DNA of 11,063 nucleotides from Microbacteriaceae bacterium. Its GTDB lineage: Bacteria > Actinomycetota > Actinomycetes > Actinomycetales > Microbacteriaceae. Below are positions 1 to 5,824 of this stretch, in pieces. Location: contig JAUZFY010000194.1 in NCBI GenBank assembly GCA_030840185.1, positions 1-11,063 on the forward strand, read 5' to 3'. The notes beneath the pieces are model-generated. The model was not told the origin of the DNA, ran no database searches, and worked only from the letters and a program-made list of their open reading frames with translations. Numbering within the stretch: position 1 is the first letter of the stretch; every line of letters begins with the position of its first letter. The translations under genes were made by a program, and so were the position numbers.

Positions 1-1
1 G

Positions 2-760
<759 letters not shown>

Positions 761-762
761 AA

Positions 763-1032
763 ATGGCCGAACTTCAGGTGAGTGTCGTGTCGGCAGACCA
801 GGAAATCTGGACCGGCACGGCATCGATGGTCGTCGCCAGAACGACGGAAGGCGACATTGGAATCCTTCCCGGTCACGAGCCGCTGCTGGCGATTCTCAGC
901 GCCGGCGAAGTGCGGATCACCGAGTCGGCCGGAGCGGCCGCGATCAAGGCGAACGCCGAGGACGGATTCCTCTCGGTGGAGCATGACACGGTGACCATCG
1001 TGGCCCGGAACGCCGAACTCGTGCGCGGCTGA
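763..1032 (+). CDS. atpC: F1F0 ATP synthase subunit epsilon, short form
   Basis: Epsilon subunit of the F1 central stalk, 89 residues. It keeps the N-terminal beta-sandwich core, including the family signature GDIGILPGHEPLL at residues 30-42. The start is ATG 763, two bases after the atpD stop, with AAGGAG at 746-751 giving an 11-base spacing; an in-frame ATG at 730 lies inside atpD and is not used. The protein ends at about the point where the beta-sandwich ends. The C-terminal helix-turn-helix, which in longer homologues such as E. coli epsilon (about 139 residues) can extend and inhibit ATP hydrolysis, is missing. The frame ends in a clean TGA and the next gene starts 14 bases later, so there is no sign of a frameshift. 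Short epsilon subunits are, to my knowledge, usual in this actinobacterial group. Confidence 0.95.
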   Translation: MAELQVSVVSADQEIWTGTASMVVARTTEGDIGILPGHEPLLAILSAGEVRITESAGAAAIKANAEDGFLSVEHDTVTIVARNAELVRG

Positions 1033-1046
1033 GTGCGAGCGACTCG

Positions 1047-1568
1047 ATGCTGATAGCGATGGCCGGGCTTCCCGGCGCTGGAAAGAGCACGATCGCCGGT
1101 ATCCTCGGCGGCCGTCTCAATGCATCGGTGGTGTCGGTCGATCCGATCGAATCGGCCATTCTCGCCGCCGGGATCGACAGCGATCAGCCGACCGGCCTCG
1201 CCGCCTATCTGGTGGCGGAGACCATGGCCGAACTCGTGTTGGACTCCGGGCACCACGTGATCGTCGATGCCGTCAACGCGGTGAATCCGGCGCGCGAGCA
1301 GTGGGTGACGCTCGCGGCGAAGCAGAGTGAGCAGGTGAGATTCATTGAGGTGGTCTGCTCGGACGTGGACGTGCACCGTCGCCGCCTCGAGACCCGCGGC
1401 CAGCGGCATCCGCACGTCGATGAACCGACCTGGCACGCCGTAGAGCAGAGTCTCGACGACTACGCCGACTGGAGCGGGCCGAGCGCCGCAGTTGCTCGCA
1501 TCACCCTCGACTCGGTACAACCGCTTGGCGTCAACGTCGACCTCGCTTTCGCCTTCCTGCAAAACTAG
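1047..1568 (+). CDS. Small P-loop kinase-like protein (AAA / zeta-toxin-like fold), function unknown
   Basis: A 173-residue single-domain P-loop protein. The Walker A motif is GLPGAGKST (residues 7-15) at the very N-terminus. VSVDPIE follows, with Asp32 placed like the acceptor-binding Asp of small-molecule kinases. The strand VIVDAVNAVNPAREQW (71-86) is Walker B-like. RRRLETRGQRHPHVDEPTW (111-129) resembles the Arg-rich LID of gluconate-kinase, chloramphenicol-phosphotransferase and zeta-type proteins. The expected role is phosphate transfer from ATP to a small molecule, but the substrate cannot be read from sequence. It starts 14 bases after atpC with only a weak purine-rich leader, so it is probably translated by coupling within the atp transcript. 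Its TAG stop shares its last base with the GTG start of yaaA. No antitoxin-like partner is adjacent, which argues against a toxin role. Confidence 0.85.
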   Translation: MLIAMAGLPGAGKSTIAGILGGRLNASVVSVDPIESAILAAGIDSDQPTGLAAYLVAETMAELVLDSGHHVIVDAVNAVNPAREQWVTLAAKQSEQVRFIEVVCSDVDVHRRRLETRGQRHPHVDEPTWHAVEQSLDDYADWSGPSAAVARITLDSVQPLGVNVDLAFAFLQN

Positions 1569-2311
1569 TGCTCCTTCTGCTTCCGCCGTCCGAGACCAAG
1601 CGGCACGGGGGAGTCGACGGGACGATGCTCGACCTCTCGCTCCTGAGTCATCCGTGCCTCACCGGGCAGCGCCGGGTTGTGCTGTCGGCGATGCGAAAAC
1701 TGTCGCGGAATCTCGCCACCATGTCGGCCGCCCTTCGACTCGGTCCGGGTCAGCGCGATGAGCTGATTCGCAACCGGGAGCTTCGCTCCTCCGCGACCCT
1801 TCCGGCCATCGAGCGGTACACGGGCGTGCTGTACGACGCGCTGAACGCACCGACCCTGTCGGTCGTGGCGCGCGAGTTCGCGCGCCACAGCATCCAGATC
1901 CACTCCGCGATGTTCGGACTCGTTGGGGCGGATGACCCGATACCCGCCTACCGGCTGTCCCACAACTCCCGGCTGCCCGACGTCTCGCTGCGACGCACCT
2001 GGCAGCCGCCGATCTCGGCGATTCTCGGAGCCCGCGACGGACTGATTCTCGACCTGCGTTCCGAGGCTTACGTCGAACTCGGCCCGGTGCCGGGCGGCAA
2101 CTCGTTCTTCCTTCGTGTAGTTGCCGAGGGGCCGGATGGGCGAAAGCGTGCCCTCAATCACTTCAACAAGAAGGGCAAGGGCCTGTTCGCGCGGGCCGTC
2201 GCCAGCGCTGGAATCGAGCACTCCACTGTCGAGTCTTTGCTCGACTGGGCGGCGTCCTCTGGCATCCGGCTCGAACCGGGCGAGCCGGGGGAGCTCCTGC
2301 TGACCGTGTAG
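1568..2311 (+). CDS. yaaA: YaaA-family protein (DUF328/UPF0246), peroxide stress response
   Basis: A 247-residue protein, the usual length for the family. It begins MLLLLPPSETK, the hallmark YaaA N-terminus with its conserved PPSETK. It also has the central NSRLPDVSLRRTWQPP and the C-terminal basic block LNHFNKKGKGLFARAV, which matches the family's conserved K-G-G/A-R segment. In E. coli YaaA lowers intracellular free iron and protects DNA from damage under hydrogen peroxide, and the fold has been reported to bind DNA; this role is transferred by homology. The GTG start at 1568 overlaps the upstream stop by one base (TAGTG), so translation is probably coupled to the kinase-like gene. It ends only 15 bases from the convergent tag stop, with no clear terminator between them. 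Family assignment is firm; the exact biochemical role is not. Confidence 0.92.
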   Translation: MLLLLPPSETKRHGGVDGTMLDLSLLSHPCLTGQRRVVLSAMRKLSRNLATMSAALRLGPGQRDELIRNRELRSSATLPAIERYTGVLYDALNAPTLSVVAREFARHSIQIHSAMFGLVGADDPIPAYRLSHNSRLPDVSLRRTWQPPISAILGARDGLILDLRSEAYVELGPVPGGNSFFLRVVAEGPDGRKRALNHFNKKGKGLFARAVASAGIEHSTVESLLDWAASSGIRLEPGEPGELLLTV

Positions 2312-2326
2312 GTCGCGCGCGGGCTC

Positions 2327-2923
2327 TCAGGCGGCCCGCCAGCAGCCCTCGAAATGGTCGTCCACCATGCCGGCCGACTGCATGAGGGCGTACAGGGTCG
2401 TCGGGCCGACAAACGTGAAGCCCATGCCACGGAGATGCTTGCTCATCGCCGTCGACTCGGGAGTCACAGCCGGAACGTCGCCGAACCGGGTCGGCCGTGG
2501 CCGCGACTGCGGCGGCGGTGCGAAGCTCCAGAGCAGCGTGTCGAGCGCGCCGGGGCTCTCCGCAACGAGTCGTCGCACGAGACGTGCGTTGGACAGCGCC
2601 GCCTCGATCTTCGCCCGATTGCGGATGATCGTGGGGTCGAGCATCAGCTTCTCCACATCGCTCGGTCCCATCTGCGCCACCCTGTCGATGTCGAAGCCGT
2701 GGAAGACCGCACGGAAGCGGTCCCGGCGACGAAGGATGGTGATCCAGGACAGACCGGCCTGGAATCCTTCGAGGCTCAGTTTCTCGAACAGCGGCCGGTC
2801 GCCGTGCAGCGGGGCACCCCACTCCTCATCGTGGTAGCGGCGGTATTCCTCGTCCTTTGCGCTCCAGCTGCATCTGGAGCGGCCATCGTCGCCGAGCACG
2901 ACGGCCTCCGAAACCTCCGTCAC
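2327..2923 (-). CDS. tag: DNA-3-methyladenine glycosylase I
   Basis: Base-excision repair enzyme that removes 3-methyladenine from alkylated DNA. With the GTG start at 2923 it is 198 residues, close to E. coli Tag (187). The Tag zinc site is complete: Cys18 (RCSW), His31 (YHDEEWG), and His190 and Cys194 near the end (DDHFEGCW). The catalytic-pocket segment LEGFQAGLSWITIL holds the conserved Glu52. GFTFVGPTTLYALMQSAGMVDDH is also typical. I chose GTG 2923 because it makes a GTGA overlap with the ogt stop (2920-2922) and places RCSW at the normal distance from the N-terminus. A longer frame reaching an ATG at 3031 would lie inside ogt and adds residues the family lacks. An AAGGA lies about 14 bases upstream. 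It is the second gene of an alkylation-repair pair. Confidence 0.95.
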   Translation of the reverse strand: MTEVSEAVVLGDDGRSRCSWSAKDEEYRRYHDEEWGAPLHGDRPLFEKLSLEGFQAGLSWITILRRRDRFRAVFHGFDIDRVAQMGPSDVEKLMLDPTIIRNRAKIEAALSNARLVRRLVAESPGALDTLLWSFAPPPQSRPRPTRFGDVPAVTPESTAMSKHLRGMGFTFVGPTTLYALMQSAGMVDDHFEGCWRAA

Positions 2924-3453
2924 GCTCGATGCCCGATTCCTTCGTGGTCGAGCAGCCACACCTTTGTCGGCACTCCATTGCCGGCGCTGTAGCCCGTGAT
3001 TCTGCTGTTGGAGGCGAGTACGCGATGGCACGGAACAAGAATTGGGACCGGGTTCGCTCCGATCGCTCCGCCTACAGCTCTGCCCGCCGTTGGCCGCCCG
3101 GTAGCTAAGCCGATCTCGCCGTAGGAGATGACGGCGCCGAAGGGCAGCTCATCGAGTAGTGCCCACACCGCCATTTGGAACGCAGTGCCTGTGAGTACGA
3201 CGGGCACCTCGAAGGTCTTCCGCTGTCCGGAGAAGTACTCGGTGAGTTCGGTCGCGGCCCGGTCGAGCACCGCGTCGCTGTGCTCGGGCAGCGCCTCGAG
3301 CGGGAGGTGGCCGCCCCTCTCGATCGTGAGGGACGTGACGGCAGCGCCGTTGCCGACGAGCTCGATCCGGCCAATCGGACTCTCCAGCCGACGCAGCGAC
3401 CGCGGGTCCAGGAGGAACTGCGGGTCTGTGTTGAGGAGTGTGCTCGTGGTCAT
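2920..3453 (-). CDS. ogt: Methylated-DNA--[protein]-cysteine S-methyltransferase (O6-alkylguanine-DNA alkyltransferase)
   Basis: Suicide repair protein that moves the alkyl group from O6-alkylguanine (or O4-alkylthymine) to its own cysteine. It is 177 residues. The active-site motif PCHRV is at 141-145 with the acceptor Cys142. Before it come FQMAVWALLDELPFGAVISYGEIG and the recognition helix RAVGGAIGANP, which supplies the Arg finger. ITGYSAGNG and VWLLDHE close the family signature. There is no Ada-type N-terminal zinc or AraC domain, so this is the stand-alone Ogt form. The start is ATG 3453, exactly six bases after TACAGT on this strand, matching a leaderless transcript; a longer frame to 3549 runs through that promoter. 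The stop overlaps the tag start as GTGA. I did not find a full LexA box upstream. Confidence 0.95.
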   Translation of the reverse strand: MTTSTLLNTDPQFLLDPRSLRRLESPIGRIELVGNGAAVTSLTIERGGHLPLEALPEHSDAVLDRAATELTEYFSGQRKTFEVPVVLTGTAFQMAVWALLDELPFGAVISYGEIGLATGRPTAGRAVGGAIGANPVPILVPCHRVLASNSRITGYSAGNGVPTKVWLLDHEGIGHRA

Positions 3454-3459
3454 AGTTCG

Positions 3460-3465
3460 ACTGTA
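3460..3465 (-). promoter_or_regulatory. Putative -10 box of ogt (leaderless)
   Basis: On the minus strand TACAGT (TANNNT) is followed by six bases (CGAACT) and then the ogt ATG. Transcription would therefore begin at or next to the start codon. There is no recognisable -35 box and no Shine-Dalgarno sequence, which fits a leaderless mRNA. The same spacing recurs at three other genes in this window. Confidence 0.6.
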
Positions 3466-3562
3466 GCCGGGGCATCCGACGGGCCTCTGGCGCTTTTCGG
3501 ACACGGGGACAGCGTCCCTGCCGGCGGGGCTGTGGGTGAGAAGAGGCATAGCAATCGCAGCC

Positions 3563-3568
3563 TAGGCT
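3563..3568 (+). promoter_or_regulatory. Putative -10 box of the aldo/keto reductase gene (leaderless)
   Basis: TAGGCT is followed by GGAATC and then the ATG at 3575. No Shine-Dalgarno sequence stands at normal distance. It is divergent from the ogt promoter about 100 bp away. No clear -35 box is seen. Confidence 0.6.
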
Positions 3569-3574
3569 GGAATC

Positions 3575-4546
3575 ATGGCTAACATCGAATACCGCACTCT
3601 TGGCAACTCCGGACTCGTCGTCTCGACCATCGGATTGGGGTGTAACAACTTCGGACGGCCGAACACGGCGTCCGAGACGCAAGCGGGAACCGATGCCGTC
3701 ATTCACGCCGCCATCGATGCGGGCGTCACGTTCTTCGACACCGCCGACATCTATGGCGGAGAGCGCGGACTGAGCGAGACCCTGATGGGGAATTCCCTCA
3801 AGCGCCGGCGCAACGAGATCGTGCTCGCAACCAAGTTCGGCATGGACATGGCTGGGGCCAACGGGCCGGACTGGGGAGCACGGGGGTCTCGTCGCTACGT
3901 GCGGCTCGCCGTCGAAGCATCCCTTCGCCGTCTGCAGACCGACTGGATCGACCTGTACCAGTTGCACACCCCGGACCACACCACGCCGATCGAGGAAACC
4001 CTTTCGGTGCTCGATGACCTCATCACCGAGGGCAAGGTGCGCTACATCGGTCACTCCAACCTCAGCGGCTGGCAGATCGCGGATGCCGAGTACAAGGCCG
4101 TTCTCGGCGGGCATCCCAAATTCATCTCGGCCCAGAACGAGTACTCGCTTCTCGTTCGCGGTGCCGAGCTAGAGGTACTTCCCGCGGTAAACGCGTACGG
4201 TCTTGGCTTCCTGCCGTTCTTCCCGCTCTACAACGGGCTGTTCACCGGCAAGTTCTCGCGCTCCGGCGGCCCGGCGGACAGCCGCATCATGTCGCTGCGT
4301 CCGCATCTGCTCGAAACCGCTCCGTGGGACACCATCGAGAAGTACGAGGCGTTCTGTGCCGAGCGCGGTGTGAGCATGCTTTCGGCGACCCTCGCGTGGC
4401 TCCTCGCGCAGCCCGGGTTGTCGAGCGTGATCGCCGGCGCCACCAAGCCCGAGCAGATCCTGCAGAACGCGACCGCGGCAACGGAATGGACCCCCACGGC
4501 GGCCGAGGTCGCCGAGATCTCCGAGCTCTTCGCCAACCCGAGCTGA
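3575..4546 (+). CDS. Aldo/keto reductase family oxidoreductase
   Basis: A 323-residue (alpha/beta)8-barrel NADPH-dependent aldehyde/ketone reductase. The catalytic tetrad is complete: Asp55 and Tyr60 in FFDTADIYG, Lys87 in LATKFG, and His131 in LYQLHTPD. The N-terminal EYRTLGNSGLVVSTIGLGCNNFG is typical of the YhdN/IolS-like and Kv-beta-like branch. GKVRYIGHSNLSGWQI and SAQNEYSLLVR form the barrel's second half. The C-terminal VIAGATKPEQILQN is the cofactor-phosphate-binding region. The cytosolic substrate is unknown; family members reduce sugar aldehydes, methylglyoxal and other carbonyls. It is a single-gene transcript facing away from ogt, with a leaderless promoter that fixes ATG 3575. 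It ends in a convergent gap shared with the quinone-oxidoreductase-like gene. Confidence 0.95.
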   Translation: MANIEYRTLGNSGLVVSTIGLGCNNFGRPNTASETQAGTDAVIHAAIDAGVTFFDTADIYGGERGLSETLMGNSLKRRRNEIVLATKFGMDMAGANGPDWGARGSRRYVRLAVEASLRRLQTDWIDLYQLHTPDHTTPIEETLSVLDDLITEGKVRYIGHSNLSGWQIADAEYKAVLGGHPKFISAQNEYSLLVRGAELEVLPAVNAYGLGFLPFFPLYNGLFTGKFSRSGGPADSRIMSLRPHLLETAPWDTIEKYEAFCAERGVSMLSATLAWLLAQPGLSSVIAGATKPEQILQNATAATEWTPTAAEVAEISELFANPS

Positions 4547-4598
4547 CGCGTCCCGCCCCGCTTCGGGCTACCGTTGTCGGCCCGGTCGAGCTGATGTT

Positions 4599-4634
4599 GC
4601 GAGCACCCGCTTGCCAAGTCCGGTGGGTGCTCGC
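4599..4634. terminator. 10-bp-stem hairpin, possible terminator of the aldo/keto reductase gene
   Basis: GCGAGCACCC at 4599-4608 pairs perfectly with GGGTGCTCGC at 4625-4634 across a 16-base loop. Two or three further pairs (one G-U at 4609/4624) may extend it inward. It begins 52 bases after the aldo/keto reductase stop, between convergent genes. No T-run follows, so a classical intrinsic terminator is not shown. Actinobacterial terminators often lack the T-run, which keeps this plausible. Confidence 0.45.
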
Positions 4635-4636
4635 TC

Positions 4637-4648
4637 GTCACGCGTGAC
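4637..4648. repeat. 12-bp perfect palindrome GTCACGCGTGAC
   Basis: A perfect dyad with no spacer, two bases after the 10-bp-stem hairpin. The shorter GACGCGTC at 4545-4552, overlapping the aldo/keto reductase stop, shares its ACGCGT core. It may be a protein-binding site or part of the hairpin's flank; no promoter is recognisable near it. The structure is seen directly and the function is unknown. Confidence 0.4.
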
Positions 4649-4689
4649 AGAGGAGCCCGTGTCCGTTGACCTCCCGTCGCGAATCCCTC

Positions 4690-4775
4690 TTCCGAAATCC
4701 ATGCAATCCGAAATGACACGCCGCCGAATCTGCATCCCCAGCGGCGTGTCGCCGCAGATTGCATGGATTTCGGAA
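4690..4775. repeat. Large two-stem interrupted palindrome (86 bp)
   Basis: The outer arms TTCCGAAATCCATGCAATC (4690-4708) and its exact reverse complement (4757-4775) form a perfect 19-bp stem. A symmetric 6/6 interior loop separates it from a second perfect 10-bp stem, GACACGCCGC (4715-4724) with GCGGCGTGTC (4741-4750), closed by a 16-base loop. Partial pairing continues outward to about 4686/4779. The right half can instead form GCGGCG-TGT-CGCCGC (4741-4755), which competes with the inner stem. It lies between convergent genes and has no flanking T-run and no ORF. It could be a bidirectional terminator, a REP- or MITE-like dispersed repeat, or a structured RNA; copy number in the genome would tell them apart. 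Confidence 0.85.
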
Positions 4776-4819
4776 AGGGCGAACACTAGAGGAGCAGGGC
4801 GAGGGGGACACACAGGTTC

Positions 4820-5734
4820 CTAGGGGACGGTGAGCACGACCTTGCCGAGGAGGTGGCGGGTCTCGAGGTGCTCGTAGGCCTGCCGGACCTCGGAGAGCGG
4901 ATAGGTCGCGGCTATGGGCATCACGAGTCGGCCCTCGGCGACGAGTTCCGCAAGCTGGGCGAGATTCTCTGCGGTCTTCCCGCCCCCTCCGACGGTGGAG
5001 ATGCCGTACCTCTCGGCCCCCTCGGCCCATACGATCGAGTTGATGCGTGACGGGTCGACTCCCAGTTCGATTGCCGCCTCAACGCTCTCCTGCCCGGCGT
5101 TGTCGATGACCGCGGTGATGCCCTGAGGTGCCGCGACGCGCAGTCGGTCGACGAGTCCAACCCCGTAGGTCACCGGGATGATCCCCATCCTGCGGAGGGC
5201 ATCGTGGTGCCGCTCGCTCGCCGTTCCGATCACTGTGGCGCCGTCGAGCATTGCGAACTGGCACGCGAACAGCCCAACGCCGCCGGCCGCCGCGCTCACC
5301 AGCACGGTGTCTCCGGGCTTCGGATCGACGGCGATGGTGGCCCGGTTCGCCGTGTTGCCGACCAGTCCGATCCCTCCGGCTGTCGCCCAGTCCAGCGCGG
5401 CCGGTTTGGGCGCAACGTGAGAGGCAGGCACGACCACGTAGTCCGCCTGGGCGCCAAAGCTGGTCCAGCCGAGCACCTCCAGCCCGGGTTCGATGCCCTC
5501 GACACCGTCGCCGATCTCGTCGATCACGCCGGCGAACTCGTTGCCTTGCTTGCTCGGAAGCGAGTGGCTCGGCACGTATTGCGGATCCTGGCGCACCTTG
5601 AAATCGAAAGCGTTGAGGCCGGCCGCGCGCACCGCGACCCGCACCTGGCCGTGACCGGCGTGTGGCTCGTCCACCTCGACGATATCGAGCACTTCCGGGC
5701 CGCCGTAGCTGCTGTACTGCACGATTCTCGACAT
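4820..5734 (-). CDS. Zinc-independent quinone-oxidoreductase-like protein (MDR superfamily, NADP-dependent)
   Basis: A 304-residue cytosolic medium-chain dehydrogenase/reductase. The N-terminal GroES-like domain opens MSRIVQYSSYGGPEVLDIVEV and carries GLNAFDFKVR and GNEFAGVIDEIG. The Rossmann domain has the nucleotide-binding motif AAAGGVG at residues 148-154. The cysteine-rich structural zinc lobe and catalytic zinc ligands of alcohol dehydrogenases are absent, which places it with NADPH:quinone reductase-like (QOR) enzymes. The C-terminal LSEVRQAYEHLETRHLLGKVVLTVP is typical. The substrate is unknown; quinones or reactive enones are plausible. The start is ATG 5734, six bases after TAAACT on this strand, indicating a leaderless transcript. 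It is divergent from tetR, whose operator lies about 60-75 bp upstream of this start, so co-regulation is possible but unproven. Confidence 0.92.
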   Translation of the reverse strand: MSRIVQYSSYGGPEVLDIVEVDEPHAGHGQVRVAVRAAGLNAFDFKVRQDPQYVPSHSLPSKQGNEFAGVIDEIGDGVEGIEPGLEVLGWTSFGAQADYVVVPASHVAPKPAALDWATAGGIGLVGNTANRATIAVDPKPGDTVLVSAAAGGVGLFACQFAMLDGATVIGTASERHHDALRRMGIIPVTYGVGLVDRLRVAAPQGITAVIDNAGQESVEAAIELGVDPSRINSIVWAEGAERYGISTVGGGGKTAENLAQLAELVAEGRLVMPIAATYPLSEVRQAYEHLETRHLLGKVVLTVP

Positions 5735-5740
5735 TTTGCC

Positions 5741-5746
5741 AGTTTA
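5741..5746 (-). promoter_or_regulatory. Putative -10 box of the quinone-oxidoreductase-like gene (leaderless)
   Basis: On the minus strand TAAACT is followed by GGCAAA and then ATG at 5734. There is no -35 consensus and no Shine-Dalgarno sequence at useful distance. The tetR palindrome is far upstream (about -60 to -75), so direct blocking of polymerase at this promoter is less likely than at tetR. Confidence 0.6.
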
Positions 5747-5793
5747 CGCAGCGACCAGGAGTGGCACCCAGACTGATTCGCGCCAACGATGGT

Positions 5794-5809
5794 GAGTGAG
5801 CGCTCACTC
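5794..5809. promoter_or_regulatory. Perfect 16-bp palindrome, probable TetR-family operator
   Basis: GAGTGAGCGCTCACTC is an exact inverted repeat with no spacer. It ends three bases before the putative -10 box of tetR (5813-5818), so it fills the -35/-10 spacer. A repressor bound there would block polymerase. TetR-family proteins commonly autoregulate through such dyads in the tetR intergenic region, and GAGTGA/TCACTC half-sites are seen in several TetR operators. Assignment to this particular regulator is inferred from position. Confidence 0.8.
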
Positions 5810-5812
5810 CAC

Positions 5813-5818
5813 TATGCT
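5813..5818 (+). promoter_or_regulatory. Putative -10 box of the tetR-ABC operon (leaderless)
   Basis: TATGCT is followed by GAGGCG and then GTG at 5825. The spacing of six bases matches the other three leaderless promoters in the window. It supports GTG 5825 as the start: the upstream in-frame ATG at 5789 would put both the operator and this box inside the coding region. Confidence 0.65.
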
Positions 5819-5824
5819 GAGGCG

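Noticed and set aside
1047..2311. Toxin-antitoxin pair (zeta-like kinase with partner)
   Set aside because: The neighbour is a clear YaaA protein, not an antitoxin, and the kinase-like protein is embedded in a housekeeping operon.
2312..2326. Terminator between convergent yaaA and tag
   Set aside because: Only 15 bases separate the stops and no stem of useful length is visible.
2163..2822. Long open frames opposite or out of frame with real genes (for example within tag, the quinone-oxidoreductase-like gene and the ABC genes)
   Set aside because: Long shadow frames are expected in high-GC coding DNA. They are rich in Arg, Ala and Pro, and the frames with recognisable motifs are on the annotated strands.
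3454..3480. Possible LexA (SOS) box upstream of ogt
   Set aside because: Only a half-site (TCGAAC on the minus strand) is present. The matching GTTC half at the required spacing is missing, and the half-site falls between the -10 box and the start codon.
3504..3520. Short dyad CGGGGAC-AGC-GTCCCTG in the ogt/aldo-keto reductase intergenic region
   Set aside because: The perfect part is only 5 bp, it lies 40-60 bp from both promoters, and dyads this short are common by chance in high-GC DNA.
4557..4567. Mini-hairpin CCCG-CTT-CGGG just after the aldo/keto reductase stop
   Set aside because: A four-base stem with a mismatch beyond it and no T-run is too weak to call a terminator, and a much stronger hairpin follows.
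4611..4823. Open frames crossing the gap between the aldo/keto reductase and quinone-oxidoreductase-like genes
   Set aside because: They are Arg/Ser-rich, run through the palindromes, lack a ribosome binding site or leaderless promoter, and resemble no family I know.
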